DNA of 64,000 nt from Methylocapsa palsarum (GTDB taxonomy: Bacteria > Pseudomonadota > Alphaproteobacteria > Rhizobiales > Beijerinckiaceae), in contig NZ_FOSN01000001.1 in assembly GCF_900114285.1 (NCBI RefSeq), forward strand, positions 186,001 to 250,000, written 5' to 3'. Both the position numbers and the translations under genes were made by a program. Shown here piece by piece: positions 52,151 to 61,156 of the stretch (within the stretch, counting starts at the first letter, position 1; each line of letters opens with the position of its first letter). Below the pieces are notes generated by a model. It saw nothing but the letters and a program-made list of their open reading frames with translations, was not told the DNA's origin and made no database searches.

Positions 52151-52570
52151 AAGCGATCCTAACTTTAAAAATCGAGCGCCCGAGAGAGCGATATCTTCGC
52201 TCATAGGGAAGGATCCTGCGCCTCTTCCCTACGGCTTACGGCGTCGCTCGTCTTCAGTTCCGGCAGCGACTCGATGTGCGGCGCGCGCTCAGACCGGAGG
52301 CTCGCCTGACCACAATCGCGCGACGCCAATCGACCCTTATACACGTCGCTCGGTTTGAAATCCATGATGATAATGGAATCCTGCCCAAAAGTTAGGCGCG
52401 CCGCCCGCCTTTTTCAGCCCACCCCTCTCGAATATAAAAGGTAATGACCCTTACACATGAAAAGTAAAATGCTAGGCCGAAATAAGGCGGATTTATAACT
52501 TTTCAATGTAGATTCGGCAGAAATTGCACTTTGATGAACCTGCCAAAGTTATTATCGCAGCGTATAGTTA
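52151..52570. other. chvI upstream region
   Basis: This 420-bp stretch separates the ligase stop from the chvI start, both on the minus strand. The part from 52430 to 52560 is AT-rich and probably holds the chvI promoter. I find no convincing gene or terminator. Confidence 0.4.
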
Positions 52571-54241
52571 TCAGACGCCAGATTTTATCAGCGCCGAGAG
52601 AGTTTCAAGGCTGTCTGCTTCGCCGGCCGGCTTGTCCCACCTGATTCGCGCCACTCTTGGAAAGCGCATCGCGACGCCGGATTTGTGCCGGCTCGACCGA
52701 TTCAGTCCCTCGAAGGCGATTTCGAGAACAAGCCCCTGCGATTCGTCGTGGCCGACCTCGTGGACGGGGCCAAAACGGTTGATCGTATGGGCGCGGACAT
52801 AACGGTCGATCTGGGCGAGCTCGGCGTCGGTGAAGCCGAAATAGGCCTTGCCGACCGGCACAAGCCGCCGCGCCCCGTCTTCCTCGCGCCAGACGCCGAA
52901 CGTGTAATCGGAATAAAGCGAGGAGCGCTTGCCGTGCCCGCGCTGGGCGTACATGAGAACCGCGTCGATCCGGAAGGGATCGCGTTTCCATTTGTGCCAG
53001 AGACCCTTCGGGCGTCCGGGCGTATAGATCGAATCGGCGCGTTTCAGCATCACGCCCTCGATGGCCTGCGCGTCTGCTCCGGCTCCGAACTGATCCGGCT
53101 CCAGCCTCGCCTTCGCCAGTTCCGCCCATGTCCCGAACGCCACCACAGGCGAAAGATCAAGACGCGGGCTCGCGCCCGCCGCGACGAAGGACTCCAGCCG
53201 GCGGCGCCGTTCGGCGAATGGCAGGGAGCGAAGATCCTCGCCGTCGAGCCGCAGAAGATCATAGGCCCGGATATGGGCGGGAAATTCGGCGATGAGCCGC
53301 GCAGATACCGTCTTGCGGTTGAGCCGCTGCTGCAGGACGTTGAAGGACTGGGTCCGGCCCTCTCGCAAGATCAGCAATTCGCCGTCGAGGGCGAAGCCTG
53401 ACGCGCGGATCTGCTCCAGACTCTCGATCAGATCAGGAAAGGCGGCGGAAATGTCCTCCCCCGTCCGGGAAAACAGCCGGGTCGCCCGGACGCCTTGGTG
53501 ATCCTGGCCGCTGACGGCCTGGACCCTGACTCCGTCCCATTTCCATTCCGCGATGAATTCGGCGGGGTCGAGGCCCTCGAAATCCGCTTCCGTGATCGCA
53601 TGAGCGAGCATGGCGAGGCAGAACGGAGCCGGATCGGAGGGATCCGGCCGGTCTTCGCGTCCCTCCATCCAGGCGAACAGATCGAGGTAGGGCGGGGCCA
53701 GACCATGCCAGACTTCCTCGATCTCGTTCGCGGTCTTGCCGCCAAGGCCCGCGACGGCGGTTTTGGCGAGGCGCGCCGATACGCCAATGCGGAGCGAGCC
53801 GGTGATGAGTTTCAGCAGCGCCCAGCGTCCGGTTTCGTCGAGCGCGTCGAGCCAGCGGGCCAGTTTCCCCGGCAAATCGCTTTTTGACGAGTCGCCAAGC
53901 GCGTGAACGATCTCGGACAGGGTCGGTTCGGGAGGGTTGATTTCGCCGCCCACTCCAATGCTTTCGTTCGGAGCCGGCCAGAGCAGCGCGGCGGTTTCTG
54001 AAAGATCGCCGACGAAATCATAGGACAAAGCGAACAGAACCGGATCGACGCGTTCCGCGATCAGGGCGCGAACCAGCCCCGATTTGGCGTGCCGGAACGA
54101 CAGCGTCCCGGTCAGGGCCGCAAGCGCATAGCCGCGATCGGGGTCGGCGGTCTCGCGGAAGAACTCCGTCATCAGCCGCAATTTGTTCGTGCGCGAAGGT
54201 TCAAAGCCCAGCCGGTCGAGGAGCCGCGCGAAAGCGTTCAT
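52571..54241 (-). CDS. ATP-dependent DNA ligase of the Lhr/ligase/exonuclease/phosphoesterase set
   Basis: The 556-residue product has an N-terminal alpha-helical DNA-binding domain (about 1-205), the adenylation domain with nucleotidyl Lys234 in EWKWDGVRVQ, DGELLI and EGVMLKR motifs, and a C-terminal OB domain (HKWKRDPFRIDAVLMYAQ, FAFEGLNRSS-like AFEGLNRSSRHKSGVAMRFP). This is the bacterial ligase that travels with an MBL exonuclease, an Lhr-like helicase and a phosphoesterase, separate from LigA. It overlaps the exonuclease start gene by 4 nt. Confidence 0.92.
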   Translation of the reverse strand: MNAFARLLDRLGFEPSRTNKLRLMTEFFRETADPDRGYALAALTGTLSFRHAKSGLVRALIAERVDPVLFALSYDFVGDLSETAALLWPAPNESIGVGGEINPPEPTLSEIVHALGDSSKSDLPGKLARWLDALDETGRWALLKLITGSLRIGVSARLAKTAVAGLGGKTANEIEEVWHGLAPPYLDLFAWMEGREDRPDPSDPAPFCLAMLAHAITEADFEGLDPAEFIAEWKWDGVRVQAVSGQDHQGVRATRLFSRTGEDISAAFPDLIESLEQIRASGFALDGELLILREGRTQSFNVLQQRLNRKTVSARLIAEFPAHIRAYDLLRLDGEDLRSLPFAERRRRLESFVAAGASPRLDLSPVVAFGTWAELAKARLEPDQFGAGADAQAIEGVMLKRADSIYTPGRPKGLWHKWKRDPFRIDAVLMYAQRGHGKRSSLYSDYTFGVWREEDGARRLVPVGKAYFGFTDAELAQIDRYVRAHTINRFGPVHEVGHDESQGLVLEIAFEGLNRSSRHKSGVAMRFPRVARIRWDKPAGEADSLETLSALIKSGV

Positions 54242-55263
54242 ACATTCTCCGCGAGGGCGGTTTCACCCTCATCGCCATAGCCCGCGAGGCGCAAAGGCTC
54301 CGCCTCAAGCCCGTCGCCGCGCGCCCAGTGCACGAGGGCGTCCGCTTCGCCATGGGTCACAAGGAGCCGGGAGCAGCCGGTTTCGCGGATGGTCTGGGTG
54401 AGAGCGTCCCAGTCGGCGTGATCAGAGATGACGAGCGGAAGCTCCACGCCGCGCTGGCGCGCCCTCCCGCGAACGCGCATCCAGCCGGAGGCGAAGGCCA
54501 GAACGGGATCGGGAAATTTGCGGGACCAGGCATCCTGCAACGCGCTCGGGGGGCAGATCACGATTTCCCCGCCAAGCGTCGCGCGATCGGCTTCCGCGGT
54601 CTTGCGGATTTCGCCGAGTTCGACGCCAGCCTTGATGTAGTAATCCGTGATCTTCTCCATGGCGCCATGAATATAGATCGGCCGCGCGTATCCCGCCGCC
54701 CGGAGCATCGCCATGACGCGCTGCGCCTTGCCAAGCGAATAGGCGCCGACGAGGTGCGCCCGCTCGGGGAACAGCTGCGCCGAGGCGAGAAGCTTTTCGA
54801 TTTCCACGCGAGCCCGCCAGCGCGAAAACACCGGAAGGCCGAAGGTGGCCTCCGAAATGAACACGTCGCAGGGGACGGCTTCAAACGGAGCGCATGTCGG
54901 ATCGGCCTCGCGCTTGTAATCGCCCGAGACGATCCATGTTCCCCGTTTGCCCGAGAGCCGGATCTGACAGGAGCCCAGAACATGGCCGGCGGGATGAAAA
55001 CTGACCTCGATCGGGCCGAGGACCAGTTTTTCGCGCGGTTCGATCGGCTGGACGACGCGGGCAAAACCCGGACCGTGCCGGATCGCCATCAAATCCAGGG
55101 TTTCGCGGGTGGCGAGAACCTCGCCATGGCCCGCCCGCGCATGGTCCGAATGCGCATGGGTGATCAGGGCCCGGGGCGATGGTCGAAGCGGATCGATAAA
55201 AAAATCGCCCGCGGGACAATAAAGACCGGCGGGCGTTAATGAGAGGAGATCACCTGGCGTCAT
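54238..55263 (-). CDS. Ligase-associated DNA exonuclease, MBL/beta-CASP fold
   Basis: The 341-residue product is a metallo-beta-lactamase-fold nuclease: metal ligands in ITHAHSDHAR, HPAGHVLGS, and SGDYKREADPT, with a beta-CASP region following (VGAYSLGKAQRVMAML) and ISDHADWD near the end. It resembles SNM1-type nucleases. It is first in a two-gene operon with the ligase. Its helicase and phosphoesterase partners are on the plus strand from 57852. Confidence 0.92.
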   Translation of the reverse strand: MTPGDLLSLTPAGLYCPAGDFFIDPLRPSPRALITHAHSDHARAGHGEVLATRETLDLMAIRHGPGFARVVQPIEPREKLVLGPIEVSFHPAGHVLGSCQIRLSGKRGTWIVSGDYKREADPTCAPFEAVPCDVFISEATFGLPVFSRWRARVEIEKLLASAQLFPERAHLVGAYSLGKAQRVMAMLRAAGYARPIYIHGAMEKITDYYIKAGVELGEIRKTAEADRATLGGEIVICPPSALQDAWSRKFPDPVLAFASGWMRVRGRARQRGVELPLVISDHADWDALTQTIRETGCSRLLVTHGEADALVHWARGDGLEAEPLRLAGYGDEGETALAENV

Positions 55264-55296
55264 ACTCAGAGACGTTGCTTGCGCAAAGCCAAAGTT

Positions 55297-55587
55297 TTAG
55301 TCGGCGCAGACCAGTCCGCGGGTGACATAAACCCGTCCATCAGGGCCCGTCATGCGCAGAACCCGCACGCAATCTTCGTCCTCGCCGCGTCCCGCCCGGC
55401 CAAGCTGAAAAGCGGGGCCGCTTGCGAGGGGGGCGAACGAAGCCTTCTGCGAAACCGGTTTTTCCATCGAGCTCTTGGGGGCTACGGGCATCGGAGAAGC
55501 GAAAACAGCCGCTCCCAGGCAGGAAATCGCGATTCCCGCCATCGAGGCCTTCAAAGCTTGCGTCCCAAAAGTCCTGCTCGTGCTCAT
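55297..55587 (-). CDS. Small exported protein, unrecognised
   Basis: The 96-residue product has a signal peptide ending about VFA-SP, a low-complexity middle and a compact C-terminal motif EDCVRVLRMTGPDGRVYVTRGLVCAD, with two cysteines that could pair. I do not recognise a family. The ATG at 55587 has GGAGGG nearby on the minus strand. It lies between the repair genes and two secreted Gly/His-rich proteins, some of which also end in short Cys-bearing tails. Confidence 0.55.
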   Translation of the reverse strand: MSTSRTFGTQALKASMAGIAISCLGAAVFASPMPVAPKSSMEKPVSQKASFAPLASGPAFQLGRAGRGEDEDCVRVLRMTGPDGRVYVTRGLVCAD

Positions 55588-55758
55588 GACCACTACTCCC
55601 TCCACCCGCGTTCCATGGGTGGATCATGGCGAAATCTGCTGCGTATTCTGTGCGGCAACACACCATAAACGCAGCAGGCCAAGAAAAAGTTGCGGCTCCC
55701 CATAAAAAAATTGTGAAAATAAGGCAGGCCTGTTAACGCCCGCCCCGCATTCCCCAAA

Positions 55759-56229
55759 TCAGCGGCACACCCGCACAGGCTGATAGGCGACGACATTGCC
55801 CCGGCCGTCATAAGTCGGCTGATTTTGAACATAACAGCGGCCAGACCCTGCCGCGGCGGCGCCAAGCGCCAATCCGCCTATGGCGGCGGCTGCGCCGCCA
55901 TAATAGCCTCCTCCGCCATAATAGCCTCCACCGTAATGTCCGCCTCCGTGATAATAGCCGCCACGGTAGACGCCGCCATGACGCCAGCCGCCATGATGCC
56001 CGCCATGCCAGCCTCCATGATGCCAGCCTCCATGATGGCCGCCATGCCATCCGCCGTGATGCCCGCCATGCCATCCGCCGTGATGACCGCCATGGTGTCC
56101 TCCGTGATGACCGCCGCCATGATGGCCGCCCCTCGCCTCGGCCATTGGGGTCGCCGCGAGGGTGAAGGCCAGTCCAAGAGCGAGGGCGGCAAAGGCGGCG
56201 CCGGAGGACCTTTCCAAATTGTTCGTCAT
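55759..56229 (-). CDS. Secreted Gly/His-rich repeat protein
   Basis: The 156-residue product has a signal peptide (AEA-RGG), then about 60 residues of GGHHGG/HGGWHGG repeats with over 25 histidines, a GGYYGGG stretch, a hydrophobic segment (AAAAIGGLALGAAAAG) and a C-terminal cap SGRCYVQNQPTYDGRGNVVAYQPVRVC. The His density suggests metal binding. The cap is shared with the protein encoded at 56289, so the two are paralogues with different middle regions. Envelope location is likely; no function is known. Confidence 0.75.
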   Translation of the reverse strand: MTNNLERSSGAAFAALALGLAFTLAATPMAEARGGHHGGGHHGGHHGGHHGGWHGGHHGGWHGGHHGGWHHGGWHGGHHGGWRHGGVYRGGYYHGGGHYGGGYYGGGGYYGGAAAAIGGLALGAAAAGSGRCYVQNQPTYDGRGNVVAYQPVRVCR

Positions 56230-56254
56230 GGCAAATCCTTTTTTGTCGATGATT

Positions 56255-56287
56255 AAAAAAAAAGGCGAGCTCTACGCTCGCCTTTTT
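56255..56287 (-). terminator. Strong terminator between the two Gly-rich genes
   Basis: GGCGAGC and GCTCGCC pair around TCTAC. On the minus strand nine T residues follow (56263-56255), and on the plus strand five (56283-56287). It terminates the minus-strand gene at 56289 just after its stop. Confidence 0.9.
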
Positions 56288-56288
56288 A

Positions 56289-56714
56289 TCAATAACACAC
56301 GCGGACCTGCCTATAGCCTACGAAATTTCCCCAGCCGTCATAGGCGGGTTGATTTTGCAAAGAGCAGCCGCCGTAGGCGGGCGCATAGCCATAGCCATAG
56401 CCAGGCGCGTATCCGTAAGGATTAGCGGCGCCGGCGGCGAGAGCGCCCAGCGCCAGACCGCCGATCACCCCGGCTGCGACCGGAGCGCCCCAATTGTATC
56501 CGCCGCCGCCATACCAGCGCCCGCCGCGCCAATACCCGCCGCCGCCCTGCCATCCACGGCCATGCCAACCGCCGCCGCCGCCGTGCCACCCTCCCGCATA
56601 GACCCCGCGTCGGCCGTATCGGGCTTGCGCGTCGGCCGGCGTCGGCAGGGCGGCGCTCCCGATCGCCAAAGCCGCCAGCGCCGCGGCGGCGAATCTTGAT
56701 CTCGTTGTGGTCAT
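56289..56714 (-). CDS. Secreted Gly/Tyr-rich protein, paralogue of the 55759 gene
   Basis: The 141-residue product has a signal peptide (ADA-QAR), a Gly/Trp/His-rich middle (GGGGGWHGRGWQGGGG), a hydrophobic Gly/Ala segment, a PYGYAPGYGYGYAP tract and the C-terminal cap CSLQNQPAYDGWGNFVGYRQVRVC. The cap has the same two cysteines as in its neighbour. The frame is open much further upstream (to 58337), but that part is the complement of the methyltransferase and helicase genes and is not coding. Start ATG 56714. Confidence 0.75.
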   Translation of the reverse strand: MTTTRSRFAAAALAALAIGSAALPTPADAQARYGRRGVYAGGWHGGGGGWHGRGWQGGGGYWRGGRWYGGGGYNWGAPVAAGVIGGLALGALAAGAANPYGYAPGYGYGYAPAYGGCSLQNQPAYDGWGNFVGYRQVRVCY

Positions 56715-56818
56715 TGAAAAATCTCCCGCATCGTTCCGCGCAACCCTCGCGAGCCCGCGCCTGTTCCAACGTGGCCGTGCGAACCTGAACTTGCAATGAA
56801 TGTCGCCTTGGAAGTTTA

Positions 56819-56850
56819 ACTTGGAATGTTGACTTGGAATGTTGACTTGG
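56819..56850. repeat. 13-bp tandem repeat before the methyltransferase gene
   Basis: ACTTGGAATGTTG occurs twice in tandem and a third copy is begun; more degraded copies precede it from about 56788. Each unit creates a TTGAC when joined to the next. It lies 27 bp before the start codon. Confidence 0.55.
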
Positions 56851-56876
56851 CGGCGGGGCGGGCGGAAGGAAAGCGG

Positions 56877-57836
56877 ATGGAGACGCCGTCGCGAAGCGAA
56901 GAAAATAAGGCCGCCGGCGATCCTTGGAGCGTTGCGCGCTCGTCGGGAAATCTCGCCGCCGACCGCCGCTATCTTTACGCGCGCGCCGCCTCCGCCGAGG
57001 GCGATTACGCCGCCTCCGCCGAACTCCTCGAACAGACCACGGATCTCGCCGCCGATTGGGCGCCGCTCTGGCTGGCTCTGGCCGAGGCGCATGAAAAGCT
57101 CGGTGACCTGAACAAAGCGAAAACCGCCTTGGCCCGCGTTCGCGCGCTGGATCCCCAAGGCGAATTCGGGGCCGATCTTCATCTGGCGCGCCTTGGCGCG
57201 GCGCCGGCTCCCGCAGCCGCGCCGGGCGCCTATGTCCAGGGCCTGTTCGACCAATACGCGGATCGGTTCGACGATCATATCGTCGAGACGCTCGCCTATC
57301 GCGGACCGGCGCTGCTGTCCGACGCCCTGACAGGGCTCGGTCTTCGCCATTTCGGTCATGTGCTCGACCTTGGCTGCGGCACTGGCCTTTGCGGCGCCGC
57401 CTTCCGGCGTCGCAGCGGACGGCTGACGGGCGTCGACCTGTCCCCCCGCATGGTCGCGCTGGCGCGCCGCAAGCAGATCTACGACCGGCTCGAAATATGT
57501 TCCATCGACGATTTCCTTGCGCGCGAGCCCGCGGACAGCGCGTCTCTCGTTCTGGCCGCCGACGTGTTCGTTTACTTTGGCGATCTCCGGCCAGTCCTTT
57601 CCGCCGCGCGCCGCGTTCTCGAGCCCCGCGGCCATCTGGCGTTCACGCTTCAGAATGGCGCTTTCGCGGAGACCTACCGGGTGGGCTCCGATCTGCGTTA
57701 CGCCCACAGCGAAGCCTTTGTCCGCGCCGCCACCGGGGATGCCGGGTTGCGGATCGCCGCGATAGAACAGGCCGCGCTGCGGCGGGACGTCGGCGCCGAT
57801 GTCCCCGGACTGATCGTCGCCGCCGCGCGGATCTAG
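56877..57836 (+). CDS. TPR-containing class I SAM-dependent methyltransferase
   Basis: The 319-residue product has N-terminal TPR-like helices (about 25-105, with DYAASAELLEQTTDL and LGDLNKAKTALARVRALDP) and a C-terminal methyltransferase domain with HVLDLGCGTGLCG (SAM site), TGVDLSPRMVALARRK, VLAADVFVYFGDL and a terminal LIVAAARI. It matches the predicted TPR-methyltransferase group common in alphaproteobacteria; substrate unknown. GGAAGG upstream supports the ATG at 56877; an in-frame start at 56826 lies in the tandem repeat. It may be cotranscribed with the helicase 15 bp downstream. Confidence 0.87.
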   Translation: METPSRSEENKAAGDPWSVARSSGNLAADRRYLYARAASAEGDYAASAELLEQTTDLAADWAPLWLALAEAHEKLGDLNKAKTALARVRALDPQGEFGADLHLARLGAAPAPAAAPGAYVQGLFDQYADRFDDHIVETLAYRGPALLSDALTGLGLRHFGHVLDLGCGTGLCGAAFRRRSGRLTGVDLSPRMVALARRKQIYDRLEICSIDDFLAREPADSASLVLAADVFVYFGDLRPVLSAARRVLEPRGHLAFTLQNGAFAETYRVGSDLRYAHSEAFVRAATGDAGLRIAAIEQAALRRDVGADVPGLIVAAARI

Positions 57837-57851
57837 CAGACGGCCTCGCTC

Positions 57852-60338
57852 GTGAAAAAAGGCCAGCCAGGTCCGGTCGAGGCGCTTCCGCAACGGTTCT
57901 CGGCCTGGTTCTCGGTGCGGGGCTGGACCCCCAGGGCGCATCAGATCGAACTTCTGCGCTCCGCGCGCGAAGGGCGGAACACCTTGCTCATCGCGCCGAC
58001 CGGCGGCGGCAAGACCCTGGCCGGGTTTCTGCCGGCCCTTGTCGATTTCGAGCGCCCTCCCGTCCAGCGTCCGCTCCACACGCTTTACATTTCGCCGCTG
58101 AAGGCTCTCGCGGTCGACGTGCGGCGCAATCTCGAAATTCCCATCGCGGAGATCGGCCTTCGCGTGCGCGTCGAGACGAGAACGGGAGACACCTCCGCCT
58201 CGAAGCGCCAGCGCCAGCGCCGCGATCCGCCCGATCTTCTGCTGACGACCCCGGAGCAGCTCGCGCTCCTCCTCGCAAGCGCCGACTCGCGGACCCTGTT
58301 CGCCGATCTTCGCTATGTCGTCATCGACGAACTCCACGCGATTTCGGCGTCGAAACGCGGCGATCTCCTGAGTCTCGGACTTACCCGGCTGCGAGCGATC
58401 GCCCCCGGACTGACCGCCATCGGGCTTTCCGCGACGGTGCGCGATCCGCCTGAGCTACAAAGCTGGCTGGCGCCGCAATTTCCGCGTCACGAGTCCGCTG
58501 CGCTCGTCGTCGCTCCGCCGGGGGCGCCCGCCGATCTTTCGATCCTCGACACGCGCGAGATTTTGCCTTGGGCCGGTCACAGCGCGCGTCACGCGCTCGG
58601 CGAAATCTACGCCCGGATCAGGGCGGCGCGGATGTCGCTCGTCTTCGTCAACACAAGGGCGCAGGCGGAATATATCTTTCAGGAGCTCTGGCGGCGCAAC
58701 GAGGATAATCTGCCGATCGCGCTGCATCACGGTTCGCTCGACGTCGCGCAGCGCCGCCGGGTCGAGGAGGCAATGGCGCAGGGGCGGCTGAAGGCCGTCG
58801 TCTGCACGTCGACGCTCGATCTTGGAATCGACTGGGGAGACGTCGATCTTGTCGTCAACGTCGGCGCGCCGAAGGGGGCGAGCCGCCTCGCCCAGCGGAT
58901 CGGCCGGGCCAACCACCGGCTGGACGAGCCTTCGAGGGCCATCCTCGTGCCCGCCAACCGATTCGAGGTTCTGGAGTGCCGCGCGGCCGTCGATGCGGCG
59001 CGTGAAGGCGCCCAGGACACCGCCATCGCCAGGGCCGGGGCGCTTGACGTCCTGTGCCAGCACATTTTGGGAATGGCCTGCGCCGGCCCGTTCGGCGCCG
59101 ACGACCTCTATTTCGAGATCGTCTCCGCGGCGCCCTACGCCCGGCTCCCGCGCGCAATGTTCGATGCGGCGCTCGGCTTCGTTTCGACCGGCGGCTATGC
59201 GCTGAAGTCGTACGAGCGCTTCGCCAAGATCAAACAAATGAAGGACGGCCGGTGGCGCGTCGCCAATCGCGCAATCGTCCAGGCCTACCGGATGAATGTC
59301 GGGACGATCGTCGAGGCCGACATGCTGAAAGTCCGACTCGTGCGCGGCGGCGGCGGAACCGGCGCCTACACCGGGCCGCTGCGCCGGGGCGGCCGGGCTC
59401 TGGGCGAGATCGAGGAGTCCTTCATCGAGATGCTGGCGCCGCGCGACACGTTTCTCTTTGGCGGAGAGATCCTGGCGCTTCAGGGGATCGTCGAGGACGA
59501 AGCCCTGGTGACGCGGGCGAGTTCCGACGCACCGAAAATTCCCTCCTACGCCGGGGGTAAGTTTCCGCTCTCGACCTATCTCGCGATGCGGGTGCGGCGG
59601 CTTTTGTCCGATCCGCGCGAATGGAGCGCTCTTCCGGAACAGGTCTCGGACTGGCTCAGGCTGCAGCAGCTCCGTTCGGAGCTGCCGGGGCGGGACAATC
59701 TTCTCGTTGAGAGCTTTCCGCGCGGCGGGCGGTTCTATCTGGCGCTCTACCCGTTCGAGGGCCGGCTTGCGCACAACACCCTTGGCATGCTGCTGACCCG
59801 CCGGATGGAGCGGGCCGGTTTGAAGCCGCTCGGGTTCGTCGCCAACGATTACGCTCTCTGCGTCTGGTCGCTGGCCGATTCCGGCGCCGCCCATCCCGAT
59901 GCTCTTCTGGCGCAGGACATGCTCGGCGACGACCTCGAGGAATGGCTCGAAGAAGCCTCGCTGATGAAGCGGACGTTCAGGAATTGCGCCATCGTCGCCG
60001 GAATGATAGAGCGCAACTTCATAGGACGCAATAAATCATCGCGCCAGGTAAGAATGTCGACGGACCTTATCTACGACGTGCTGCGCCGGCACGAACCGGA
60101 CCATATCCTGCTCCAGGCCGCGCGCGCCGATGCGGCGTCTGGTCTCCTCGATCTCGACCGTCTCGCCGGGATGCTGGCGCGGGTCAAAGGCAAGATTGTC
60201 CACAGGGTGCTCGATCGCGTCTCGCCTCTCGCGGTGACGATCATGCTCGAAATCGGCCGCGAATCGGTCTATGGCGAGGCTCAGGACGCCATTCTCGCCG
60301 ATGCCGCCGAGGCGCTGATCGAGGAGGCGCAGGCGTAA
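57852..60338 (+). CDS. Ligase-associated Lhr-like DEXH-box helicase
   Basis: The 828-residue superfamily 2 helicase has Walker A APTGGGKT, the DEXH box VIDELHA, motif III GLSATVRD, motif IV-VI residues in VFVNTRAQAEYIFQELW, TSTLDLGIDWG and QRIGRANHR, and then the Lhr winged-helix and beta-barrel core with a C-terminal region. It is the short Lhr form linked to the ligase and exonuclease at 52571-55263, thought to act in DNA damage repair. The start is GTG 15 bp after the methyltransferase gene. Confidence 0.93.
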   Translation: MKKGQPGPVEALPQRFSAWFSVRGWTPRAHQIELLRSAREGRNTLLIAPTGGGKTLAGFLPALVDFERPPVQRPLHTLYISPLKALAVDVRRNLEIPIAEIGLRVRVETRTGDTSASKRQRQRRDPPDLLLTTPEQLALLLASADSRTLFADLRYVVIDELHAISASKRGDLLSLGLTRLRAIAPGLTAIGLSATVRDPPELQSWLAPQFPRHESAALVVAPPGAPADLSILDTREILPWAGHSARHALGEIYARIRAARMSLVFVNTRAQAEYIFQELWRRNEDNLPIALHHGSLDVAQRRRVEEAMAQGRLKAVVCTSTLDLGIDWGDVDLVVNVGAPKGASRLAQRIGRANHRLDEPSRAILVPANRFEVLECRAAVDAAREGAQDTAIARAGALDVLCQHILGMACAGPFGADDLYFEIVSAAPYARLPRAMFDAALGFVSTGGYALKSYERFAKIKQMKDGRWRVANRAIVQAYRMNVGTIVEADMLKVRLVRGGGGTGAYTGPLRRGGRALGEIEESFIEMLAPRDTFLFGGEILALQGIVEDEALVTRASSDAPKIPSYAGGKFPLSTYLAMRVRRLLSDPREWSALPEQVSDWLRLQQLRSELPGRDNLLVESFPRGGRFYLALYPFEGRLAHNTLGMLLTRRMERAGLKPLGFVANDYALCVWSLADSGAAHPDALLAQDMLGDDLEEWLEEASLMKRTFRNCAIVAGMIERNFIGRNKSSRQVRMSTDLIYDVLRRHEPDHILLQAARADAASGLLDLDRLAGMLARVKGKIVHRVLDRVSPLAVTIMLEIGRESVYGEAQDAILADAAEALIEEAQA

Positions 60339-60370
60339 GGGCTTCGGCTGCGATCGAGTCTGCGCCGGCG

Positions 60371-60407
60371 AGAATTGCGGCAAGAATCGCGGGCAAGAAT
60401 TGCGGCA
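60371..60407. repeat. Triple 12-13-bp direct repeat before the phosphoesterase gene
   Basis: AGAATTGCGGCA, AGAATCGCGGGCA and AGAATTGCGGCA follow each other, and a fourth unit begins. They lie just before the GAGGAAGG ribosome binding site. Replication slippage is the likely origin. Confidence 0.5.
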
Positions 60408-60429
60408 AGAGTCGAGGAAGGCATCAATT

Positions 60430-61137
60430 GTGACGACGCCACCGCCGATGCCGCGTCAGCCCGCGGTCCTCAAAATCATGACGGTCGATTTCATCGCCGA
60501 TCCGGCTGGCGCGCTTTACTGGCTCGACGAGCGGATGCTGATCGTGGCCGACCTTCATTTCGAGAAGGGGTCGGCCTTCGCGGCGAAAAAGATCTTCCTG
60601 CCCCCCTACGATACGGCGGCGGCTCTGGCGGCTCTGGCGGCGCTGGTCGCCATCTATAATCCCAAGGTGGTGCTGGCGCTCGGCGATTCCTTTCATGACG
60701 GCCGCGCGGGCGAACGGATCGCCGCGGCGGATGTTCGCGCACTCAGGCGGCTTCAGGCCGGACGCGACTGGATCTGGATCGCCGGCAATCACGACCGGAT
60801 TTTGCCGTCAGGCCTCGAGGGCGAACGGCGCGAGACCCTCTCCGTCGGCGAGATCGCCTTTCGTCACGAACCGGGCGAAGGACCCTCGCGCGGCGAAATC
60901 GCAGGTCATCTTCATCCCGTCGCCAAGGTCGTCGGCCGCGGCGGCCGCGTCCGCCGCCGCTGTTTCGTCAGCGACGGCTCGCGCTGCGTGATGCCGGCTT
61001 TCGGAGCCTATGCCGGCGGCCTCAACCTGCACGATGCGGCTTTTGCGGTCCTGTTCCGCAACAACGATCATTCGGCGCATGTCCTTGGCCGCGAGAAGGT
61101 CTATTCCATTCCCCTGCGGCGGTGTCTGCCCGATTGA
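60430..61137 (+). CDS. pdeM: Ligase-associated metallophosphoesterase PdeM
   Basis: The 235-residue calcineurin-like phosphoesterase has all metal motifs: DLHFEKG, GDSFHDGR, GNHDR and GHLHP. It completes the four-gene set with ligase, exonuclease and helicase, and probably cleans DNA ends during repair. I choose the GTG at 60430 because GAGGAAGG lies 9 nt before it; a TTG at 60400 is in frame. It ends 19 bp from the converging PodJ-like gene. Confidence 0.91.
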   Translation: MTTPPPMPRQPAVLKIMTVDFIADPAGALYWLDERMLIVADLHFEKGSAFAAKKIFLPPYDTAAALAALAALVAIYNPKVVLALGDSFHDGRAGERIAAADVRALRRLQAGRDWIWIAGNHDRILPSGLEGERRETLSVGEIAFRHEPGEGPSRGEIAGHLHPVAKVVGRGGRVRRRCFVSDGSRCVMPAFGAYAGGLNLHDAAFAVLFRNNDHSAHVLGREKVYSIPLRRCLPD

Positions 61138-61156
61138 GCCGTCTTTGCGAGCGCCG

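Noticed and set aside
55960-56130. CRISPR-like short repeats
   Set aside because: The repetition comes from GGHHGG codons inside a coding frame with a signal peptide; units are irregular and there are no unique spacers.
56289-58337. A 682-codon minus-strand frame
   Set aside because: Only the last 141 codons encode a real secreted protein. The rest is the complement of the methyltransferase and helicase genes, which have clear motifs on the plus strand.
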